In this document: one piece after another, positions 10,431 to 18,383 of the stretch
Layout: each line of letters starts with the position of its first letter
Position numbering within the stretch: position 1 is the first letter of the stretch
Assembly: GCA_002689385.1 (NCBI GenBank)
Contig: NZFX01000077.1
Location: 1-33,969 of the forward strand
Reading direction: 5' to 3'
DNA: 33,969 bases
DNA from: Phycisphaerae bacterium
Lineage (GTDB): Bacteria; Planctomycetota; Phycisphaerae; Phycisphaerales; SM1A02
Notes under the pieces: generated by a model
The model's database searches: none
What the model was told of the DNA's origin: nothing
What the model saw: the letters and a program-made list of their open reading frames with translations, nothing else
Made by a program: the position numbers and the translations under genes

Positions 10431-10667
10431 TTAGCTGATGGCCTCAAACTCGCCAGTAAAAGACATATCGATTGCGGGGTCGTATCCGTATGCAGTTTTC
10501 ATGGAATTTGTTTCTTCTAGTTTGTTGTGAATCTCGGTGAGCAGGTTGACGCGGGCACGGTTTTTACTGATTCTTGCTTCGCGCAGAAATGCTTCCTTTG
10601 TAATCCTGTCGATGTTGGTATCTTGGTTAATGTTCATGTTTCTCGCATACCTTTCGGAATAACCCAT
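10431..10667 (-). CDS. Small hypothetical protein
   Basis: 78 residues, not recognised. It is mostly polar and helical, with a basic middle (ISKNRARVNLLTEIHNKL) and an acidic C-terminus (GYDPAIDMSFTGEFEAIS). There is no signal peptide or membrane segment. A second Met at codon 11 (ATG at 10635-10637) could be the true start, giving 68 residues; neither start has a well-spaced Shine-Dalgarno sequence. Support for coding comes from its protein-like composition, convergent placement to acnA, a minus-oriented terminator at its 3' side and a 256-nt gene-free upstream region with hairpins. Function unknown. Confidence 0.5.
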   Translation of the reverse strand: MGYSERYARNMNINQDTNIDRITKEAFLREARISKNRARVNLLTEIHNKLEETNSMKTAYGYDPAIDMSFTGEFEAIS

Positions 10668-10923
10668 CCTTGGACATTCCGTACTTTGTTGTTACCACCC
10701 CTTAGGTAGGGGCTTTAAGAGTTAGTTTCGCAGCTTTTTAACTGCACAGACCTGATAACCACCGCGCTTAACAATCCTTTCACCTTTCATCAATATTTTT
10801 CACTTTTACACAAATTAATTCCTCAGAGACCAATTTTTAGCTAAAAACAGCTATTTAAGTGGTAATCGGCGGGTAATTAGCTGGTTTCTGACCCCAGGGT
10901 CCAAGCACCCAAGGCGATATTCG
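10668..10923. promoter_or_regulatory. Gene-free divergent intergenic region with small hairpins
   Basis: This 256-nt, AT-rich region separates two divergent small genes. It contains a C4/G4 hairpin (CCCCTTAGGTAGGGG, 10698-10712), TAGCT/AGCTA around a run of A (about 10838-10854) and GCAG/CTGC near 10730. On the minus strand the C4/G4 hairpin would lie in the 5' leader of the 78-residue gene. No known riboswitch could be recognised. Confidence 0.3.
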
Positions 10924-11229
10924 GTGAAAGAAACTGTTGTCAGCAGCCTTGTCGTGAGAACAATGGAAAAGCAACGAACAATTATTGGAGAGTGGTTGCA
11001 AAACAAGTGTCAACTAGAAAAAGAAACACTTCTAAGCGAGCTTGGCCAAAAGATGCATAAATCAAATGATATGCCTGTCGAAGGCATGATTGAACAACTC
11101 GCTGCAGGGCTTATGGTGGCATGCGCGGATGAACTTGGTTTATCGCCAATGGAATTGACAGGACTTCTTCGGTCTCCGCGAAAGGACGCACTTGCTGGTT
11201 TAGTTACAGTGCTGCACACCGACGCGTAA
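10924..11229 (+). CDS. Small hypothetical protein, GTG start
   Basis: 101 residues, not recognised. It is soluble, helical and without signal or membrane segments. The start is GTG with AAGG about 10 nt upstream; an in-frame ATG at codon 14 is the alternative. The C-terminal half (EGMIEQLAAGLMVACADELGLSPM) looks like an ordinary amphipathic helical protein. The 3' end overlaps the end of the convergent methyltransferase gene by 26 nt. Coding is plausible from composition and length but lacks family support. Confidence 0.5.
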   Translation: MKETVVSSLVVRTMEKQRTIIGEWLQNKCQLEKETLLSELGQKMHKSNDMPVEGMIEQLAAGLMVACADELGLSPMELTGLLRSPRKDALAGLVTVLHTDA

Positions 11230-12355
11230 CCAAAGCAACACGTTTTTTACCAAGCCGTAACGCAAAAATCGTTAGCAACGGACCTGTCGATTTTTTGTTG
11301 AGTTTTTTCTGCCATGCATTTGGGTCAATTGTTTTTCCCCGTGTTTTAACTTCAACTTGAGTGCAGCCCAAAGCGCGAACAATTTTTGCAACCTTCTCAA
11401 TTCGTAGCGAAGTCGTTTCTAGTATCTCAAATGGAGTGAACCAAGGACTCTCTGGATTTTCTTCTGATGTAAGAAGTCCAATGCCGGGCGCAGGTTCGGT
11501 TGCATTGAACGTATTTCCAAGTGTGCCGTGTAAGCCTGCACGTTCAAGTGCAACGTTAGGTTCTAGAATCCAATTGCTTAGGGCCGTTGCAAAAACGGGT
11601 TGTTCCGCTGTGCCTGTGAAGGAAACACCATGTTTTATTGAAGTTGCGGTAACTTGTTCTTGATTGTTTGCAAGCAAACCAAACCAAACTGCTGCTTGAA
11701 CAAGTCGGTTTTTTTCTTCGATATATTCAATTTCAATAGGTAGGGAAAGGGCGATCATGTCTTCAGGATTTATTGCTGGAGAAAGTTTGATGCAACCACC
11801 AGAAACGGAATTAGCAATGGTTGCAACTTCTGAAAAAGTTGGCAACATCGCATCGAGTTCAAATATTCGTCCGGAACTATTTCTTCTAGCGGGATCAATA
11901 TGAATCACGGAATCGGGTGGTAACTCAATTGTAGTAACATCTGCAGTGCGTACTGTTTTTTTTGTGTTTTCCTTAGCCATCCAACTTCGAAGTGGATCAT
12001 TGTCTACGCCGGCAGAGTGCTCCGGTAGTGCACGCAGGTCCGCGCCTATACCGCAACACAAGTCGAAGATATTCGTTTGGTTAATGAAACGCTTTGCTTT
12101 GTGTGAAGCGATTGCAGACGAAGTAGCTTGTTGTACGCCGATGGAATCGCTGATAAGCCCTTTTGCATATTCAAGTTTATTCGCAGCTTTTTTTCTTGCT
12201 TCATTGAGTTCACCGGCTACGGTGATTTCGTCCACCGTCCACTGTTTGCGTAGCTTTGCCATCGTTGCAACGTCGTCAAGGGAACACTGCGACACCGCTT
12301 GCAACAGTGTTTCGTTACGTATGACTTTTTTCCAACATTCGATTTTTTTCAACAT
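11204..12355 (-). CDS. SAM-dependent methyltransferase with THUMP-like C-terminal domain
   Basis: 383 residues, cytosolic. A helical N-terminal part of about 90 residues is followed by a class I Rossmann methyltransferase core: motif I FDLCCGIGADL (about 97-107), acidic loop GVDND (116-120) and the characteristic IHIDPARR (151-158). The C-terminal ~100 residues, including EVKTRGKTIDPNAWQKKLN, fit the THUMP-like domain seen in this family, whose substrate is presumed to be RNA but is not established. The start at 12355 follows directly after a terminator-like hairpin and T-run on the same strand and has no good Shine-Dalgarno sequence. It is divergent from comF. Confidence 0.82.
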   Translation of the reverse strand: MLKKIECWKKVIRNETLLQAVSQCSLDDVATMAKLRKQWTVDEITVAGELNEARKKAANKLEYAKGLISDSIGVQQATSSAIASHKAKRFINQTNIFDLCCGIGADLRALPEHSAGVDNDPLRSWMAKENTKKTVRTADVTTIELPPDSVIHIDPARRNSSGRIFELDAMLPTFSEVATIANSVSGGCIKLSPAINPEDMIALSLPIEIEYIEEKNRLVQAAVWFGLLANNQEQVTATSIKHGVSFTGTAEQPVFATALSNWILEPNVALERAGLHGTLGNTFNATEPAPGIGLLTSEENPESPWFTPFEILETTSLRIEKVAKIVRALGCTQVEVKTRGKTIDPNAWQKKLNKKSTGPLLTIFALRLGKKRVALVTRRCAAL

Positions 12356-12387
12356 AAAGAAAAAAGGTCGTTATCGCTTAAACGACC
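12356..12387 (-). terminator. Terminator-like hairpin abutting the methyltransferase start codon
   Basis: On the minus strand GGTCGTT/AACGACC (7 bp, 12366-12387) is followed by TTTTTTCTTT and then immediately by the ATG at 12355. It could act as an attenuator for minus-strand transcripts or block read-through from further upstream. Confidence 0.5.
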
Positions 12388-12411
12388 CTTTGTAGATAGT
12401 AGAAGGTCTTT

Positions 12412-13107
12412 ATGGTTTCTGCAGATAATAAATGGTTGCTTTTGGCTGAAAGAGTTGTGGACGAGTGGGCTGAGATTACATTCCCAAGGCCCGTTGTTAC
12501 GCTTGAAGGTTTTGAACAGTCAGATGGTTGTTATTGGTGCGGCACAGGTGAAAAAATAGGTTTGCAGTGCCAATGCGATTCGAGGCGACTAGCGTGGTTG
12601 CGCACGTTTCGCCTGGGTGAATACGAAGCTCCGCTAGCTGAATGTATTTGCCGTGGTAAGTATTTCGCGTGGTTATTGATGCTCGAATACCTGGGAACGA
12701 AACTTGGTGAACGGATTCGTGATTGTATTCCACCGAATTCAGTACTGGTGCCCGTGCCGATGCCGCTTATTCGGCGCTATTATCGAAGGCTGAATCACAC
12801 TGGTGTGCTTGTCAAGTATGTTTCGCGGGCTTCTGGCATTCCTATTAAACGTGCTTTGTGCCGAAAAGAGAGCATGCCGCAGGCGGGAATGACGGCTGCT
12901 CAGCGCAAAAATATCCGCCGTAACTGTATGCTGTTGAGACCTTTCCCTCGCATTAAGGGCAAGAATGCAATCCTGATAGATAACGTATTGACAACTGGCA
13001 CCACGCTTGAAATTGCGGCCAATAAACAGAAAGAAGGGGGTGTGTCATCAGTTCGAGTCGGCGTTTTGGCTGTAACAAAAATGCCGAAAAAAGGCAAAAA
13101 ATTATGA
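12412..13107 (+). CDS. comF: ComF family protein / phosphoribosyltransferase
   Basis: 231 residues. It resembles ComF/GntX proteins: an N-terminal zinc-binding cluster (Cys40, Cys43, Cys53, Cys55), the segment VPVPMPLIRRYYRRLNHTG, AQRKNIRRN, and the PRPP-binding loop ILIDNVLTTGTT (187-198). In other bacteria ComF homologues take part in DNA uptake; the reaction is not established, and no other competence genes are in the window. The start has AGAAGG at suitable spacing. The C-terminus is Lys-rich. It ends about 20 nt before the 16S promoter. Confidence 0.88.
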   Translation: MVSADNKWLLLAERVVDEWAEITFPRPVVTLEGFEQSDGCYWCGTGEKIGLQCQCDSRRLAWLRTFRLGEYEAPLAECICRGKYFAWLLMLEYLGTKLGERIRDCIPPNSVLVPVPMPLIRRYYRRLNHTGVLVKYVSRASGIPIKRALCRKESMPQAGMTAAQRKNIRRNCMLLRPFPRIKGKNAILIDNVLTTGTTLEIAANKQKEGGVSSVRVGVLAVTKMPKKGKKL

Positions 13108-13126
13108 TTTGTGCCTTGCTTAACGG

Positions 13127-13154
13127 TTGACGGGGGCGTTAGGGTGGTTACAAT
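13127..13154 (+). promoter_or_regulatory. Sigma-70-type promoter of the 16S rRNA unit
   Basis: TTGACG (13127-13132) and TACAAT (13149-13154) are separated by 16 nt, a near-consensus vegetative promoter. It lies about 390 nt upstream of the mature 16S 5' end, a typical distance for an rRNA leader. Confidence 0.8.
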
Positions 13155-13161
13155 ATTCCTC

Positions 13162-13551
13162 CTTGCCTGTTTTTATGCAGGTTGGGATTTCTGCGGTCTT
13201 TTACGAGGCCAACGAAAGTGCTCTTTGAAAAGTGAACAGTTGGGAATACCGCGAGGATGTGTCCAACATTTTCCACAACACACGATGTGGCTTATGTTTG
13301 GATATCAAAATTCGGGTACCTGTTTCACAGCATGGTATCCTCGAACATCCTCGTGTTAAGCAATGTAATACTTTCACGAGTATTGCAATGTGTGATGTAA
13401 GAAATTAGCAAGTAAGTTTAGCCGCTTACTTGCCGCCTACTTCGGTAGGCGTGACCTGGGTAACATTCATCTTCGGATCGATGTTGCCTGCCACGGTTAA
13501 ACGATCATTTGAAGTTTTCATCTTTCTTCGGAAAGATGTTCAATGAACAAC
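13162..13551 (+). other. 16S rRNA leader with boxA and structured hairpins
   Basis: The leader contains TGCTCTTTGAAAA (13219-13231), which matches the boxA antitermination element of rRNA operons. The segment 13221-13246 is complementary to 15180-15205 downstream of 16S, forming the long processing stem. Several UUCG-type hairpins lie nearer the gene: GCCTACTTCGGTAGGC (about 13433-13452) and CATCTTTCTTCGGAAAGATG (about 13519-13538). No protein gene is credible here. Confidence 0.75.
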
Positions 13552-15052
<1,501 letters not shown>

Positions 15053-15179
15053 GATATCCTTAGACAGAGTGTTCAAGCATTGATTTGCTTGATGTAGTAG
15101 AGAGATCTACCCTCTGTTGTCAGCACATTCTCGTGTGACTTCGGTCACGTACCGGTACAGCGATGTACCGGATCGGTTC

Positions 15180-15205
15180 TTCCCAACTGTTCATCTTTCA
15201 AAGAG
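15180..15205 (+). other. 16S trailer: 3' half of the processing stem
   Basis: This segment is the reverse complement of leader positions 13221-13246 with only two mispaired positions, so the two can pair across the whole 16S gene. This is the usual substrate for RNase III release of pre-16S. Upstream, GTGACTTCGGTCAC (about 15135) and CCGGTAC/GTACCGG (about 15151-15170) form extra trailer hairpins. Confidence 0.8.
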
Positions 15206-15211
15206 AAATTG

Positions 15212-15250
15212 AACGGTAAGTACAGTAAATACCTGTACTTACCGTTTTTT
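15212..15250 (+). terminator. Rho-independent terminator of the 16S unit
   Basis: A perfect 14-bp stem AACGGTAAGTACAG/CTGTACTTACCGTT with a 7-nt loop ends in six Ts. It shows that the transcript ends directly after 16S. Confidence 0.93.
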
Positions 15251-15312
15251 AGTGTCTGTCCGTACACTTGTCCGTGCAGTGTGCGTACAAGTGAAAAGCA
15301 TAAAACCTGTTT

Positions 15313-15355
15313 ACATCGAGTAGGCGGATGCCTACGGAATTGCCTAATTCGATGT
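15313..15355. other. Imperfect inverted repeat downstream of the 16S terminator
   Basis: ACATCGAGTAGGC and GCCTAATTCGATGT are complementary apart from a bulge. The repeat sits between the 16S terminator and the stop of the convergent minus-strand gene at 15364, so it may help end that gene's transcript, though it lacks a T-run next to the stem. Confidence 0.35.
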
Positions 15356-15363
15356 CTACTTAC

Positions 15364-15852
15364 TCATCTGGAAGATACAGTGGTGGATCTGGTTGGTGTA
15401 TCTGATGTTATTCCACCATTAATAGCAAAGGTTGTGATGAGGCCACTGTCATAAGCAGCGGGTGTTAATCCAGGAGTTGTATCTTGATTGTATCCAAGCA
15501 AAACAAGAAGCCTATCTTGCCCATTGAAAGTTGCCACTTCACCTGTTCCGTTACAGTTATTAGAACCGAGTCTTACTAGTGTGCCACCGTTGCTATTAAG
15601 AGTTCTGATTGATCCATACGAAATACTATCTCCCACATTCATTTCTTCATCAAGCAAACGAGAACTAAGGACGACAACTGCCTTCCCATCATCACTGAGA
15701 ACTTCAAACTTCTTTGCCTGTATCACATCAGGAACAGTTTGCAGACTTGTTGCACCAACAACAATTCCTGCGACAAGTAGACATCCAAACCCATAGACAA
15801 TTCTCTTGAGAGTTCGGACTGTATTTTGTAATTCAGTTATTTCATTTTGCAT
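15364..15852 (-). CDS. Membrane-anchored repeat protein, anchor paralogue A (short form)
   Basis: 162 residues. A short polar N-terminus (MQNEITELQNTVRTLKRI) is followed by one transmembrane helix (about 18-36, VYGFGCLLVAGIVVGATS) and then an outside segment. Residues 1-51 match the protein at 17369-18133 at 48 of 51 positions; beyond that the two diverge. The outer part holds two copies of a G-x-[IV]-x-T-[LF]-N-x-x-G-x-L-V-x-L motif that suggests a beta-helical stalk, then a Ser/Thr-rich end. The Shine-Dalgarno sequence (GGAG) lies about 8 nt before ATG within a conserved 5' region. Function unknown. It may be a shortened version of the longer paralogue. Confidence 0.75.
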   Translation of the reverse strand: MQNEITELQNTVRTLKRIVYGFGCLLVAGIVVGATSLQTVPDVIQAKKFEVLSDDGKAVVVLSSRLLDEEMNVGDSISYGSIRTLNSNGGTLVRLGSNNCNGTGEVATFNGQDRLLVLLGYNQDTTPGLTPAAYDSGLITTFAINGGITSDTPTRSTTVSSR

Positions 15853-15894
15853 TGAGATGCTCCTTCACTGTGCATTATGCATTAATTTGAAACA
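15700..15894. repeat. Duplicated anchor/5'-region repeat, copy 1
   Basis: Positions 15701-15894 align without gaps to 17982-18175 with 18 mismatches in 194 bases. The repeat covers codons 1-51 of the anchor gene and about 42 nt upstream, including the ribosome-binding site and a TGCATTATGCAT near-palindrome. Similarity stops sharply at both ends. Confidence 0.9.
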
Positions 15895-15973
15895 CCACGC
15901 ATTGCCCCATGCAACTCAACCCAACTGCGAAGTGCAGAGGGTGTGTCTTCAGCATCGTTTGACCTGCAGACAC

Positions 15974-16426
15974 TTACCCAAATCCAAGTATTACTCTGAT
16001 GATCTGTAGTAATATTAACAATGAAGGAAGCATAGAAATACTGAACAAAAAGAAAGTAACAGCTGCAAGTTTTCTTTCGCAGTTTCGACGAGTGAAAACA
16101 ATGCAGTTTAATAAAAACCCCAACATCGCAATCCCAAATACAGGGATATACATTAACACAAGTCCAAATCCAGCAGTGCCCCCGCCAAAACCTCTATTAG
16201 TAAGAAGACCAATAACCATAATAAGTAAGACAATAGTGAAAACGGACGTCAATACTGAACAGCAAAAAGTAATTTTTGCTGGAAACAAACTGCTGCATTT
16301 CCAAGATGAAACAAGGGTATAGGTTTCTACAAAGTCCTCTCCGCATTCTGGACAGGGATCATTATGACTTAAAGATTCTCTGTCATAACCACAATCAAAG
16401 CAAATTTTTTCTGTCTGATTCTGCAT
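15974..16426 (-). CDS. Zinc-ribbon multi-pass membrane protein
   Basis: 150 residues. The N-terminus holds a four-cysteine zinc ribbon (CFDCGYDRESLSHNDPCPECG), a form common in Planctomycetota membrane proteins. Three hydrophobic segments follow (about 52-78, 85-110 and 120-147). The likely location is the inner membrane with a cytosolic ribbon. Function unknown. The gene reads in the same direction as its neighbours on both sides and is separated from them by 26-120 nt. Confidence 0.78.
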   Translation of the reverse strand: MQNQTEKICFDCGYDRESLSHNDPCPECGEDFVETYTLVSSWKCSSLFPAKITFCCSVLTSVFTIVLLIMVIGLLTNRGFGGGTAGFGLVLMYIPVFGIAMLGFLLNCIVFTRRNCERKLAAVTFFLFSISMLPSLLILLQIIRVILGFG

Positions 16427-16452
16427 TATTGTGTTACTAATTTACTGTGCTT

Positions 16453-16611
16453 TTACTTCTTGCGCCAGTTTAATCCATCATCAAATTTTTGATCAATAAC
16501 ATTTTTTTCTCTTAAATGCATGACCAATTTTGTATATGCCCTAGCTATACCTATGCTCAGTGTTAATCCCATGACCCCAGTAAAAAGTGCAACTATTGAT
16601 AATGCATCCAT
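16453..16611 (-). CDS. Microprotein with one membrane helix (52 residues)
   Basis: The ATG at 16609-16611 is preceded by an excellent Shine-Dalgarno sequence (AAGGAG, about 9 nt away). The frame encodes MDALSIVALFTGVMGLTLSI..., a single hydrophobic helix followed by a charged tail ending DGLNWRKK. The ribosome-binding site and the helix-plus-charged-tail layout support a real gene. It lies 26 nt upstream of the zinc-ribbon gene on the same strand, so the two may be co-transcribed. Function unknown. Confidence 0.62.
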   Translation of the reverse strand: MDALSIVALFTGVMGLTLSIGIARAYTKLVMHLREKNVIDQKFDDGLNWRKK

Positions 16612-16644
16612 CTAAAAGTTCTCCTTTTCATTTATTATATCCTA

Positions 16645-16824
16645 GTGTTTAAGGCATTTAAATTGATATGGATATTGTTTCTCACTATTATTGGAGGAAT
16701 CGCCGGCGCGATATTGCTTGGAGGATTCTCTTCAATATCTCTTTCTACAATTGGAGCAATTATTGGTTTGCCAGTGGGGTATTTCCTTGGGAAATATATA
16801 TCAATCTATGAGTGGTTTACTTAA
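16645..16824 (+). CDS. Microprotein rich in Gly, likely membrane (59 residues)
   Basis: The frame runs from GTG 16645 (or TTG 16663, which has AAGG 8 nt upstream) to TAA 16822-16824. It encodes two hydrophobic segments with Gly zippers (LTIIGGIAGAILLGGF, IGAIIGLPVGYFLGKY), consistent with a small two-helix membrane protein. Alternative frames give an unnatural Trp/Arg/Asn-rich product. The start is uncertain. The gene is divergent from the 52-residue gene and overlaps the stop of the convergent SRPBCC gene. Function unknown. Confidence 0.5.
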   Translation: MFKAFKLIWILFLTIIGGIAGAILLGGFSSISLSTIGAIIGLPVGYFLGKYISIYEWFT

Positions 16825-17318
16825 TTAAAATATTTAATTAGGAAGTCTGTCCTGTGCTGAAATATTTTGAGGACGTCTTTTTTTACAAAAATCTTATTTA
16901 TAAGAGAGCCGCCAAAGACCTTGTATCTAACGACGTCTTTCATCTTTGTTACCCCGTTCTCTTCCGAAAAATCATGTGAATGGATCCACTGCATGTATGG
17001 GCCTTTTAGCTGCGTGTCTTCAAAACTGTACGGTGGGTTCCATTTTGAGATCAATGTTTTCCAACGTATAGGTATATGATGAATCTTTAATTTGTAATCA
17101 ATGATAGAACCTTCTTCTAATGGAGTTGTAGGAGCATCAGTAATTTTAAATTGCAATAATTTTGGAGTAATTAATTCTAAGTTGTTTGGATTAGCAAAGA
17201 ATTCAAAAACTTCTTGAATAGGTCTTGGAATAAAAATTTCACATGTGAGTATAAATTCACCATTATGTTTTTCGATTGTAGGTATTGTGTATGTAATAAT
17301 ATTGTTAAGCCCTTCCAT
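16821..17318 (-). CDS. SRPBCC-superfamily (START-like) ligand-binding protein
   Basis: 165 residues, cytosolic. The pattern IFIPRPIQEVFEFFANPNNL followed by LELITPKLLQFKI and EGSIIDYKLKIHHIPIRWKTLISKWNPP is typical of the SRPBCC/polyketide-cyclase-like fold, which encloses a hydrophobic ligand. The substrate is unknown. Codon use is strikingly A/T-rich (many AAT, ATT, AAA) compared with housekeeping genes in this window, which may mark recent acquisition. The stop codon overlaps the convergent microgene's stop inside an AT palindrome. The start has only a weak ribosome-binding site. Confidence 0.8.
   Translation of the reverse strand: MEGLNNIITYTIPTIEKHNGEFILTCEIFIPRPIQEVFEFFANPNNLELITPKLLQFKITDAPTTPLEEGSIIDYKLKIHHIPIRWKTLISKWNPPYSFEDTQLKGPYMQWIHSHDFSEENGVTKMKDVVRYKVFGGSLINKIFVKKDVLKIFQHRTDFLIKYFN
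16822..16840. repeat. AT palindrome across convergent stop codons
   Basis: TAATTAAA/TTTAATTA around a 3-nt centre covers both convergent stop codons. It may be a weak bidirectional terminator, but it lacks GC pairs. Confidence 0.5.
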
Positions 17319-17368
17319 GTCATTAAGTCTCGTTTTGTTGCTTTTATAATTGAAAGTTATGGAATTGT

Positions 17369-18133
17369 TTAATTCGCTCCACCATTTTTGTCAAATGTTT
17401 TGATAATGCCTTTTCCATTCGACGTAACGGTCATCTGAGCCACATCAATGCCTGTAAAATGTTCTTTGCCGCCATCGCCTCGAATAGAAAAGCCTCCTAG
17501 CCAAGTCCCACCATTGGCATTTTGAGCAACTGACATCATAGACCAAAGCACTGGGCTTTTAGGCACCGTTGCATTAGCTGTTACGTAGCCGCCTTTGGCG
17601 CCGATTGACATGACGACACCAGGTATACCTTCGGAATTCATAACAGTGATTCTTCCGCTACCTTCACTATTTTTATTAATAGTATCATTTAAGGTCTCGA
17701 GTGCAATCCCAACGCCTTCTTCCTTGTTGAGAACTTCAATTCTCGATCCTCTAATGACACCGTTTCCATTGTTATCTGTGGCAAGCGATACAAGAGTATC
17801 TCCCTTGTTATTCTTAGTTTGGATTGCACCACTTCCGTGATTATTCATTCCCATCAAGATGAGTTTTTTCCCCTGACTATTGTATGTGGAGATTATTCCG
17901 CCTTCCTGATGTGATTTTTTTGAGTTTAGCTGAGTCGTTGACCCGCTAATTAGAACAAACACCTTCCCCTCATCATTCACAACTTCAAACTTCTTTGCCT
18001 GAATCACATCAGGAACAGTTTGCAGACTCGTTGCACCAACAACAATGCCTGCAACTAATAGACATCCAAACCCATAGACAATTCTCTTGAGTGTCCTGAT
18101 TTGATTTCGTAATTCAGTTATTTCGTTTTGCAT
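17369..18133 (-). CDS. Membrane-anchored repeat protein, anchor paralogue B (long form)
   Basis: 254 residues. The N-terminal anchor (MQNEITELRNQIRTLKRIVY and a transmembrane helix to about residue 36, then SLQTVPDVIQAKKFEV) is nearly identical to that of the protein at 15364-15852. The outer region has repeated motifs of the form G-x-I-x-T-x-N-x-x-G-x-x-L-V-x-L-x-x-x-N-x-G (examples: GGIISTYNSQGKKLILMG, GAIQTKNNKGDTLVSLAT, GRITVMNSEGIPGVVMSI), suggesting a beta-solenoid stalk. A Gly/Trp-containing C-terminal part (GGTWLGGFSIRGDGG) ends in GIIKTFDKNGG. The Shine-Dalgarno sequence GGAG precedes ATG. The position is consistent with a surface-exposed or periplasmic filamentous protein; function unknown. 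Confidence 0.8.
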   Translation of the reverse strand: MQNEITELRNQIRTLKRIVYGFGCLLVAGIVVGATSLQTVPDVIQAKKFEVVNDEGKVFVLISGSTTQLNSKKSHQEGGIISTYNSQGKKLILMGMNNHGSGAIQTKNNKGDTLVSLATDNNGNGVIRGSRIEVLNKEEGVGIALETLNDTINKNSEGSGRITVMNSEGIPGVVMSIGAKGGYVTANATVPKSPVLWSMMSVAQNANGGTWLGGFSIRGDGGKEHFTGIDVAQMTVTSNGKGIIKTFDKNGGAN

Positions 18134-18175
18134 TGTGATGCTCCTTCACTGTGCATTATGCATAAATCCGAAACA
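17981..18175. repeat. Duplicated anchor/5'-region repeat, copy 2
   Basis: Counterpart of 15700-15894 at a constant offset of 2281 bases. The 42 non-coding bases upstream of the ATG differ at only four positions, so the duplication carried the translation signals and perhaps the promoter-proximal region. Confidence 0.9.
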
Positions 18176-18348
18176 TTGCGCAACTTCAACAATTTATATA
18201 ATATTTTTTGTATTGCATAATGGCGTTTGTCAAAGACCCATGTTGCGATAGTTCTTCTTCTAGGTAATGGTTTTACAAAGTAAAACCTACGCACAGCAGT
18301 GAAAAGAACTGGAACAAAAATGGTTGTCAGCATCTATGTACTAAAGAT

Positions 18349-18377
18349 TTGTTTTTAGAAGTCGAAATCACTACAAT
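18349..18377 (+). promoter_or_regulatory. Promoter for a leaderless transcript (TTGTTT-17-TACAAT)
   Basis: TTGTTT (18349-18354) and TACAAT (18372-18377) are 17 nt apart. The -10 ends 6 nt before the ATG at 18384, so transcription should begin at the start codon. No Shine-Dalgarno sequence is present. Confidence 0.55.
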
Positions 18378-18383
18378 ACAACA

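Noticed and set aside
10668-10923. C4/G4 hairpin region considered as a c-di-GMP or other known riboswitch
   Set aside because: None of the conserved core elements could be found by eye.
13111-13359. 82-codon plus-strand frame between comF and 16S
   Set aside because: It lies inside the 16S leader, over the promoter, boxA and processing stem, and its composition (Cys/Trp-rich, mixed) is not protein-like.
15313-15355. Inverted repeat after 16S considered as an insertion-sequence end
   Set aside because: No transposase, no second copy in the window and no target duplication; more likely a transcript-end hairpin.
18118-18333. 71-codon minus-strand frame upstream of anchor paralogue B
   Set aside because: It overlaps the paralogue's start and conserved 5' region in another frame, lacks a ribosome-binding site and has no counterpart upstream of paralogue A.
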